From RBG-16-66-20 sp035308765 (GTDB taxonomy: Bacteria; Pseudomonadota; Gammaproteobacteria; Burkholderiales; SG8-39), in contig DATGGA010000026.1 in the NCBI GenBank assembly GCA_035308765.1, positions 1-64,000 on the forward strand: a stretch of 64,000 bases of DNA, written 5' to 3'. The translations under genes and the position numbers were made by a program. The notes under the pieces were generated by a model. The model searched no databases and was not told the DNA's origin. It saw only the letters and a list, made by a program, of their open reading frames with translations. Below, in pieces: positions 40,197-48,000 of this stretch (the first letter of the stretch is position 1; the number at the start of each line of letters is the position of its first letter).

Positions 40197-42715
40197 GCCA
40201 GGGATTTCGAGATGATCTCGCCGACGTCCTTCGACAGGCCGGCAGCGTCGCGGATGCGCTCCAGCTGCGTTTTTGCCCTCGCTTGCCGCGCAGGATCGAA
40301 TTTCTTCCACCGGTCGAACCCGCGCGCGATACGCGCCGCGACCTGCGGGTTGAGCTTGTCGAGCACCAGCACCTGGTCGGCGAGGAATGCGTAGCCGCCG
40401 CCGTCGGTCGCGTGGAAGCGCACGTGATTGACCGAGAAGCTGCGGATCAGCGAATAGACCTTGTTCGGCACCTTGATGTCGAAGGCGGGATGCGCGAGCA
40501 GTTCGCGCACGCGCGCGAGCGTCCCGGGCAGGCGTGACGCGGCCTGAACGGCAAGCCACTTGTCGACGATCAGCGGATCGCCCTTCCACTTGCCGTAGAA
40601 AGAGTCGAGCGCGATCGCGCGCTGCGGCGCGTTGCTGTTCGCGAGTGAAGCGAGCGCCGCGAACTGGTCGGTCATGTTGGCCTGCCCCTTATCCTGCTGG
40701 CCGAACTGCTCGTAGCACAGCGCCACCACGTCGCCGGTCTCCAGCTCCATCAGGTAGGAGAGCGCCAGGTTGCGCAGCGCGCGCTTGCCCGAGGCGGCCG
40801 CGTCGGGCGAATAAGGCCCGGCGATCTTCAGCTTGCGGTACAGGTCGAGAAATTCGTCCTTGAGGGCGGCGGCCAGCGCCTTGCGCAGCGTATTGCGCGA
40901 AGCGTGCAGGCGATCCGGATCGACGACCGCCAGCTGCTCGGCGAGGAATGTTTCCGAAGGCAGCGTCAACACTTCGGCGACGAACGCATGATCGGCCTGC
41001 TCGAGGATTTTCCGGACCGATTCCAGGAACGCATCGGTCGGCCTGCCGTCCCGCTCGAGGATGATTTCCGCAGCCAGCCGCTGCGCGGCCTCCCAGCGGT
41101 TGAACGGGTCGTCGTCGTTCGCCAACAGGTGGACCAGCTCCGCCTCGGTATAGGGGTAGTTCAGGATCACCGGCGCGGAAAAGCCGCGCAGCAGGGAAGG
41201 CACGGGTTGGTCCTTGCACTTGAAGGAGAATTTCTCTTCCGCCTTTTTCAGGGACAGAACCTTCTCGTGCTCGCCGATTTTCACCGCCAGCGGGATATGA
41301 AACGGCGGATTCATGGACTGCTTTACGTTCAGGGTGAAAGTACCGTTCCCGTAAGAGCCTGAGCAATCCAGCACCGGGGTCCCCGCGACGTCGTACCAGC
41401 GCCTGAACTGCGACAGATCCACGCCCGAGGCGTCTTGCATCGCCTGCACGAAGTCGTCGCAGGTGACCGCCTGGCCGTCGTGGCGCCTGAAGTAGAGCTT
41501 CATGCCGTCCTGGAATTTCTTCTCGCCCAGCAGCGTGTGCTGCATGCGCACCACTTCCGCGCCTTTCTCGTACACCGTCATGGTGTAGAAGTTGCGGATC
41601 TCGACGTAGGACTGCGGCCGCACCGGGTGGGCCATGGGGCCCGCGTCCTCGGCGAACTGCCCCGCGCGCAGGCTGCGTACCTCCTGGATGCGCGTCACTG
41701 CGCGCGAATAGGTGTCGGCGCCGTATTCCTGGTCGCGGAACACCGTCAAGCCCTCCTTCAGGGAGAGCTGGAACCAGTCGCGGCAGGTGACGCGGTCGCC
41801 GGTCCAGTTGTGGAAGTATTCGTGCGCCACCACGCGGTCGATGTTCAGGTAGTCCGCGTCGGTGGCGGTATCCGGGCGCGCCAACACGTACCTGGTGTTG
41901 AAGATGTTGAGGCCCTTGTTCTCCATCGCGCCGGAGTTGAAGTCGCCGACCGCGACGATCTTGTATTCGTCCAGATCCAGTTCCAGGTCGAAGCGTTTTT
42001 CGTCCCAGAGGATGGCGCGCTTCAGGCAGTCCAGGGACCAGCCGGCCTGGTCCAGCTTGCCGGGCTCGACATAGATATAGAGGGTCTTCGTCTTGCCCGA
42101 TCTCGATTTGACTTCTTCTTTTATGAATTCCAGGTTCGCGGCAACGAGCGCGAACAGGTAGCTCGGCTTCGGATACGGGTCCTCGAATTTCGCCCAGTTC
42201 TCGCCGGAGGCGACGAGGTTGCCGTTCGACAGCAGCACCGGGTACTTCTTCTTGTCCGCATGCACGGTCACCGTATAGGCCGCGAGGTTGTCCGGCCGGT
42301 CGAGGAACCAGGTGATGCGGCGGAAGCCCTGCGCCTCGCATTGCGTGACGAAGCCGCTCTGCGTGGCGTAGAGACCTTCGAGCCTGGTGTTCTTCTGCGG
42401 CACTATGCGCGTCACTGTATCCAGCGTGAAGGCATCGGGAACGCCGGGAACGGACAGGGACTCTTTTGTTATTTTGAATTGATTTTTTCGAAGAAGGATT
42501 TGATTCAAAGAGACGGAGACAAGCTCAAGCTCATCCCCATCCAGTTCCAGCGCCGCATCCTTCTCGCTCGAGGCCGGATTGCGGCGCACGGCGAGCGTGG
42601 CCTTGACGAGAGCGTCGTCGGCGCGGATGTCGACGTCGAGCGTTACCCGCTCGATGAGGAACGCAGGCGGGGCGTAGTCCTTGAGGTGGGTCGCATTGGC
42701 TTGTGCTTCGCGCAT
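40193..42715 (-). CDS. pepN: Aminopeptidase N (M1 family)
   Basis: An 840-residue zinc aminopeptidase. GAMENKGLNIFNTRYV is the exopeptidase motif; HEYFHNWTGDRVTCRDWFQ with LKEGLTVFRDQEY gives the HExxH-x18-E zinc site. C-terminal helical domain is complete. Slightly shorter than the roughly 870-residue E. coli enzyme but with all motifs. An AT-rich codon island occupies 42450-42520. Divergent from the CoA transferase gene, 21 bases apart. Confidence 0.95.
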   Translation of the reverse strand: MREAQANATHLKDYAPPAFLIERVTLDVDIRADDALVKATLAVRRNPASSEKDAALELDGDELELVSVSLNQILLRKNQFKITKESLSVPGVPDAFTLDTVTRIVPQKNTRLEGLYATQSGFVTQCEAQGFRRITWFLDRPDNLAAYTVTVHADKKKYPVLLSNGNLVASGENWAKFEDPYPKPSYLFALVAANLEFIKEEVKSRSGKTKTLYIYVEPGKLDQAGWSLDCLKRAILWDEKRFDLELDLDEYKIVAVGDFNSGAMENKGLNIFNTRYVLARPDTATDADYLNIDRVVAHEYFHNWTGDRVTCRDWFQLSLKEGLTVFRDQEYGADTYSRAVTRIQEVRSLRAGQFAEDAGPMAHPVRPQSYVEIRNFYTMTVYEKGAEVVRMQHTLLGEKKFQDGMKLYFRRHDGQAVTCDDFVQAMQDASGVDLSQFRRWYDVAGTPVLDCSGSYGNGTFTLNVKQSMNPPFHIPLAVKIGEHEKVLSLKKAEEKFSFKCKDQPVPSLLRGFSAPVILNYPYTEAELVHLLANDDDPFNRWEAAQRLAAEIILERDGRPTDAFLESVRKILEQADHAFVAEVLTLPSETFLAEQLAVVDPDRLHASRNTLRKALAAALKDEFLDLYRKLKIAGPYSPDAAASGKRALRNLALSYLMELETGDVVALCYEQFGQQDKGQANMTDQFAALASLANSNAPQRAIALDSFYGKWKGDPLIVDKWLAVQAASRLPGTLARVRELLAHPAFDIKVPNKVYSLIRSFSVNHVRFHATDGGGYAFLADQVLVLDKLNPQVAARIARGFDRWKKFDPARQARAKTQLERIRDAAGLSKDVGEIISKSLA

Positions 42716-42736
42716 TACGCTAGACTAGCCTTTGCC

Positions 42737-44098
42737 ATGACCGTTCGCAATTCATTGCGCGAACTTCTCGCGCTGGCTGGCCTGGACGAAGCGGCGGCAA
42801 ACGAAGTCGCGTTCGGCGGCGACGATCCGGTCTTTCCAACGCCGTTCCGCGTCGGCACCGCCGGCGCCGCGGTCCTGGGGGCGGTGGGAGTGGCCGCCTC
42901 CGACCTTTGGTTCCTGAAAACAAAAAAGCCGCAGTGCGCGAGCGTCGAAGTACGGGCCGCCGCTGCCGCCATGCGCAGCGCGCGCTACCTGAAGATCGAC
43001 GGCCAGGCGCCGAAGGAAATCTGGGATCCGCTAAGCGGCTTCTACCCGGTGCGGGACGGCTGGGTCAGCATCCACTGCAACTTCTCGAACCATCGCGAGG
43101 CGGCGATGAAAGTGCTCGGCGATCCGGCCGATCGCGCCGCGGCCGAGGTCGCAAGCCTGGGCTGGGACGGAGTGGCTCTCGAGGATGCGATCCACTCCGC
43201 GAAAGGCTGCGCCGGGTTTGCGCGCGGCGCTTTCGAGTGGGCGCAGCATCCGCATTCGGCAGCGGTGGCGGCCCAGTCTCTCCTGGAAATCAAGAAAATC
43301 GCAGAGTCGAAGCCGGAACCTCTTCCTGCAGGAAAACGTCCTCTCAGCGGCGTGCGCGTGCTCGATCTCACGCGCGTGCTGGCCGGCCCGACTTGCGCGC
43401 GCACGCTTGCAGAACATGGCGCGGATGTGCTGAAGATCGCCGGACCACACCTGCCTGACTCGGGATCGGCCGAATTGGACACGGGCCTCGGCAAGCTGCA
43501 GGCGTTTCTCGACCTGCGCGCGCCGTCCGGCGTAGAGACTTTGCGCGGGCTGCTGAAGGAAGGAGACATCTTCTCGCAGTCCTTCCGCCCGGGGACGCTC
43601 GCCGCGCGCGGCTTCTCACCCGAGCAGGCCGCCGCGCTGCGGCCGGGGATCGTATATGTCACGTTGAGCGCCTGGGGCACGGAAGGCCCGTGGCGCAAGC
43701 GGCGCGGATTCGATAGCATCGTACAGACCGTGAGCGGCATGGCCTATGCGCAGGGCGGCGAGAAGCCGAAGCTGATGCCGGTTTCGGCGATCGACTATGT
43801 CAGTGGCTACCTGATGGCGTTTGGCGCGATGGTGGCTCTGGCGCGGCGCGCGCGCGAGGGCGGCAGCTGGCTGGTGCGGGTCTCGCTCGCGAGAACAGGA
43901 AAGTGGATCGTGGATCGTGGAACGGTCGCGGATTTTGCTTCGGTACAGAACCCGGAAGTGAAAGACTTGCTGATCAAAACCAGGTCCCCCGTCGGGGAAA
44001 TCGAGCATCTCGGGCCGGTGCTCGGCCTGTCCGAGACGCCGCCGTACTGGGAGCGGCCGCCGATGCCGTTAGGCACTCATCGAGCGGAATGGCCCTAA
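42737..44098 (+). CDS. Family III CoA transferase with N-terminal accessory half
   Basis: A 453-residue protein. The second half (about 195-400) is a class III CoA-transferase core: LSGVRVLDLTRVLAGPTCAR, ADVLKI, DLRAPSGVETLRGLL, the LRPGIVYVTLSAWG strand and the catalytic-Asp region PVSAIDYVSGYLMAFGAM. The first half (RSARYLKIDGQAPKEIWDP, DGWVSIHCNFSNHREAAM) resembles the small domain normally found after the core. This order matches a known Burkholderiales-type group of CoA transferases. Substrate unknown. Confidence 0.8.
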   Translation: MTVRNSLRELLALAGLDEAAANEVAFGGDDPVFPTPFRVGTAGAAVLGAVGVAASDLWFLKTKKPQCASVEVRAAAAAMRSARYLKIDGQAPKEIWDPLSGFYPVRDGWVSIHCNFSNHREAAMKVLGDPADRAAAEVASLGWDGVALEDAIHSAKGCAGFARGAFEWAQHPHSAAVAAQSLLEIKKIAESKPEPLPAGKRPLSGVRVLDLTRVLAGPTCARTLAEHGADVLKIAGPHLPDSGSAELDTGLGKLQAFLDLRAPSGVETLRGLLKEGDIFSQSFRPGTLAARGFSPEQAAALRPGIVYVTLSAWGTEGPWRKRRGFDSIVQTVSGMAYAQGGEKPKLMPVSAIDYVSGYLMAFGAMVALARRAREGGSWLVRVSLARTGKWIVDRGTVADFASVQNPEVKDLLIKTRSPVGEIEHLGPVLGLSETPPYWERPPMPLGTHRAEWP

Positions 44099-44132
44099 GA
44101 TTAACTTCTACTGCTAACAGCGGGAGGGTTCT

Positions 44133-44408
44133 ATGAAGTCGCGATGGATGATGATTGGCGCTGCTGCGCTACTGCTGATCGCCTGCGTACCGGTCGCGGT
44201 CCAGGGTCCGGTCCCCGGTGTTGTGTATAACCCGGCTGACCCGTACTACTACTCGCCCACGTACTGCGCCGGGTGCTGGTATGGCCAATGGGGCGGGCGC
44301 ATCGGTTACCACGCTGGTGGGGGGCGTCCGTGGGAGCGCCCGCACAGCGAAGCGGATCACACCGGGCTAGACCGTGGGCGCAACGTCATGCATGAAGGTC
44401 ACCGGTGA
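44133..44408 (+). CDS. Small Tyr/Gly-rich lipoprotein
   Basis: A 91-residue product with AGGGTT upstream. MKSRWMMIGAAALLLIAC is a lipoprotein signal (C18). The mature part is Tyr/Pro/Gly-rich (YNPADPYYYSPTYCAGCWYG) with a CxxC pair, then an Arg/His-rich tail. No family is recognised. It stands alone at the end of the plus-strand run before the convergent mlaC. Confidence 0.65.
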   Translation: MKSRWMMIGAAALLLIACVPVAVQGPVPGVVYNPADPYYYSPTYCAGCWYGQWGGRIGYHAGGGRPWERPHSEADHTGLDRGRNVMHEGHR

Positions 44409-44428
44409 GACTTTTCTGGTGACTGAGC

Positions 44429-44465
44429 GAATGACTGCTTTCCCGCTGCCGCGGGAAAGACGGAC
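44429..44465. repeat. Inverted repeat between convergent genes (divergent copy of the palindromic repeat)
   Basis: GAATGACTGCTTTCCCGC on the left and GCGGGAAAGACGGAC on the right, with the central stem TTTCCCGC / GCGGGAAA (44439-44458). The left end matches the start of the dispersed repeat with one change, but the core is different. It may serve as a bidirectional transcription stop between the small lipoprotein gene and mlaC. Confidence 0.5.
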
Positions 44466-44467
44466 TA

Positions 44468-45055
44468 TCAAGCGTTTTTTTCCGCCAGGCGCTTGATCAG
44501 CCCGTCGATGCCGGAAGTGCGCGTGATCTGGTCGAACTCGGCGCGGTAGGTGAGCACCAGGCTCACGCCGTCGACGGTGATGTCGTAGATTTTCCAGCCC
44601 TCCGGCGTTTTCTTCATCGCGTAGTCGACCGGCACCGGCGGAGAGCTCTGGCGGATGTACTGGTTGCGCACCACCGTCTCTGTGGCGCCAGGCGCCAAGT
44701 GCAGCGGCAGCACCTTCATGGTCTGGCCGCGGTAGACGCCGATGGCATTGGAGTAGATGCGCACCAGCATCGAGCGAAACTGGTCCGCGATCTGCGTCTG
44801 CTGCTCCGGCGTCGCCGCCTGCCAGGCCTTGCCGGTGGCGAGCGTCGCGGCTTCGCGGAAATCCACGTAAGGCAGGATCTTCTGTTCGGCGAGCGCGAGC
44901 GCCTTCTTGCGGTCGCCGGCCTGCAGCTGCTTGTCGCTTTTGATGGAGTCGAGCACGTCCGCGGTGACTTTGCGCACCAGTTCGTCGGGCGCGAGTTCCT
45001 GTGCCATCGCGGGCAACGTCAGGAAAAACGACAGCGCGAACAGAAGGTGTTTCAT
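44468..45055 (-). CDS. mlaC: MlaC-like periplasmic phospholipid-binding protein
   Basis: A 195-residue exported protein: signal peptide residues 1-19 (LLFALSFFLTLPAMAQ), then an MlaC/Ttg2D fold (VRKVTADVLDSIKSD, ILPYVDFREAATLATGKAW, QFRSMLVRIYSNAI, TPEGWKIYDITVDGVSLV). It normally shuttles phospholipids between the MlaA and MlaFEDB complexes. None of those partners is adjacent. Its ATG overlaps the uvrA stop codon (ATGA), so it is coupled to a DNA-repair gene. Confidence 0.88.
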   Translation of the reverse strand: MKHLLFALSFFLTLPAMAQELAPDELVRKVTADVLDSIKSDKQLQAGDRKKALALAEQKILPYVDFREAATLATGKAWQAATPEQQTQIADQFRSMLVRIYSNAIGVYRGQTMKVLPLHLAPGATETVVRNQYIRQSSPPVPVDYAMKKTPEGWKIYDITVDGVSLVLTYRAEFDQITRTSGIDGLIKRLAEKNA

Positions 45056-48000
45056 GCCCGTTTGGACTGCCGGGGCAGGCCGGGGTTCCTCCGCTCGGCG
45101 AGAAATTCCGCCAGCGCCCGGCAGGTGTGGCTGTCACTTTGCAACGACAATGCGGGCGACACGTCGGGCGGCCCCTGGTAGACGACTTCACCGCCGCCGC
45201 TGCCGCCCTCGGGCCCCAGGTCGATGATCCAGTCGGCCTCGGCGATGATGTCCAGGTTGTGCTCGATCACCACCACGCTGTTGCCGGCTTCGACCAGGCG
45301 GTGCAGCACGCGGATCAGCTTCTCGACATCGGCCATGTGCAGGCCGACGGTGGGTTCATCCAGCACGTAGAGGGTTTTGCGGTCGGCGCTGGTTTTCGAC
45401 AGTTCGGTGACGAGCTTGAGGCGCTGCGCCTCGCCGCCCGAGAGCGTCGGGCTCTGTTGGCCGAGGGTTAGATAACCCAGGCCCACGTCCTGCATCAGCC
45501 GCAGCGCGCGGTGGATGCGCGGGTGCGCCGAAAAGAATTCCACGGCCTCGTCCACGCTCATGGCGAGCACTTCGCCGATGGTTTTGTCGCGCCAGCGCAC
45601 CATCAGCGTTTCTGGGTTGAAGCGCAGGCCGCCGCAGGCCTCGCAGGCCACCTTCACGTCGGGCAGGAAGGACATTTCGATTTTGCGGATGCCCTGTCCC
45701 TCGCAGTTTTCGCAGCGGCCGCCCTTGGTGTTGAACGAGAAGCGGCTCGCGCCCCAGCCGCGCATGCGCGCTTCCGAGGTGTCGGCGAAGCTCTTGCGGA
45801 TCGCATCCCAGAAGCCGACGTAGGTGGCGGGGCAGGAGCGGGGCGTCTTGCCGATCGGCGTCTGGTCCACTTCCAGCACGCGGTCGAGCAATTTGGCGCC
45901 GGCGACGGTTTTGCAGCCGACAGGTTTCTTTTCCTGCAGGGAGCGGAACAGCACATCCCTGGCGAGTGTGGATTTACCGGAGCCGGAGACGCCGGTGATC
46001 ACGACCAGGCGATCGAGGGGAATGCGTGCATCGACGTTTTTCAGATTGTGCAGTTTCGCTTTTTGAATTTTCAAATCAGGAGACTTTGAAGTCACGGCGC
46101 GGCGCGGCTGGATTGGATGTCTCAGGGGTTCCTTGAGGAATTTTCCGGTGAGCGAATCCGGCAGTTTCATGAGGTCCGCGGCGCTGCCGGCGCCGATGAC
46201 GCGGCCGCCCAGCTTGCCGGCGCCCGGCCCCAGGTCGATCACGTGGTGCGCGCGGAGGATGGTGTCCTCGTCGTGCTCCACCACCACCAGCGTGTTGCCC
46301 TTGGCCTCCAGTTTCTCCAGCACCCCGAGCAGGATCTGGTTGTCGCGGTGGTGCAGGCCGATGGTCGGCTCGTCGAGGATGTAGCAGACGCCGCGCAGGT
46401 TCGAGCCGAGCTGCGCCGCGAGCCGGATGCGCTGCGCCTCGCCGCCCGACAACGTCGGCGCCGAGCGGTCCAGCGTCAGGTAGCCGAGGCCGACCTGTTC
46501 CAGGAATTGCAGGCGGCTGTTGAGTTCCGAAAGCAGGTCTTTCGCAATTTCAGCAGCGCGGCTGTTCAGTTTTACCGTTTTCAGTTCTTTTTCCAGGATT
46601 GAAATGGCCAAAGAACCAAATCCCGCAATATTTTTTCCGTTCCATTGCACCGCCAGCGCTTCGGGATTGAGGCGGTCGCCGCGGCATTCGGGACAGGGCT
46701 GGTCCACTTCCAGCCATTCGATCCAGGAATCGAGCACGTGGTCCTCGGTGCCGGTGCGCGAGCGCTCCGCGTCCCAGCCGACGTCCTTCAGTTCCAGCCC
46801 GGTGCCGACACAGGCCTTGCACCAGCCGTGGCGCGAGTTGTACGAGAACAGGCGCGGATCGAGTTCGGCGAAGCCGCGGCCGCAGGACGGGCAGGCGCGC
46901 TTGGTGGAAAACGATTGCGGTTTTTTCGCAAGAATTTGTACCGCGCCTTTTCCTAATTCCAGGGCTTTTGAAAGTTCTCTTCGAAGTTGAATCTCGGAAG
47001 AAGGCGAAATCTTGATCGTTGCCACCGGGAGCTCGATGCTGTGTTCCTTGAAGCGGTCGATCCGCGGAAAAGGCAGCACCGGCAGCAGCTTGCCGTCCAC
47101 GCGCAACTGGGAGTAGCCCTTGCTGCGCGCCCACTTTGCGAGTTCCGTATAGACGCCCTTGCGGTTGACGATCAGCGGAGCGAGGAGGGTGACGTGCTGG
47201 TTTCTGTAGTCTTTCAGTATCCTGGCCGCGATCACTTCCTCGCTCTGCGGCTCGATCGGCACCCGGCAATCGGGGCAGTACTGGGTGCCGAGCTTGACGA
47301 AGGCGAGGCGCAGGAAGTGGTGCACCTCGGTGAGCGTGCCGACGGTGCTTTTCCTGCCGCCGCGGCTGGTGCGCTGCTCGATCGCGACCGTGGGCGGGAT
47401 GCCGAAGATCGCGTCCACGTCGGGGCGCGAAGCTCCCTGCACGAACTGGCGCGCGTAGGCGTTGAGCGACTCGAGGTAACGCCGCTGGCCTTCCGAGAAC
47501 AGGATGTCGAAGGCGAGGGTGGACTTGCCCGATCCCGACACGCCGGTCACCACCGTGAAGCGGTTGCGCGGCACCTCGACGTCGATGCCCTTGAGGTTGT
47601 GCTCCTTGGCGTTGTGGATCTGGATGGCGGTGCCGAGGTACCGGCCGGCAGGCTCGGTTGCTTTCAGGGATTGCATGAAAGCTTTTTCGTAATCCCTCAG
47701 CGCTTTGGCCGTATGGGAGTCCGGATGCTTGGCCACGTCCGCGGGCGCTCCCGCGCAGACCAGCTCGCCGCCGGCGTCGCCGCCTTCCGGGCCGAGGTCG
47801 ATGATCCAGTCGCAGGCGCGGATCACATCCAGGTTGTGCTCGATGACGAGCAGCGAGTGCCCGGCCTCCAGCAACTGCCGGAACGCGCGCAGCAGTTTCG
47901 CCACGTCGTCGAAATGCAGGCCCGTGGTCGGTTCGTCGAACAGGAACAGCTTCGCGGTCGTGGTGCTGCCCGCCTCGGCGAGGTGTCCGGCCAGCTTGAG

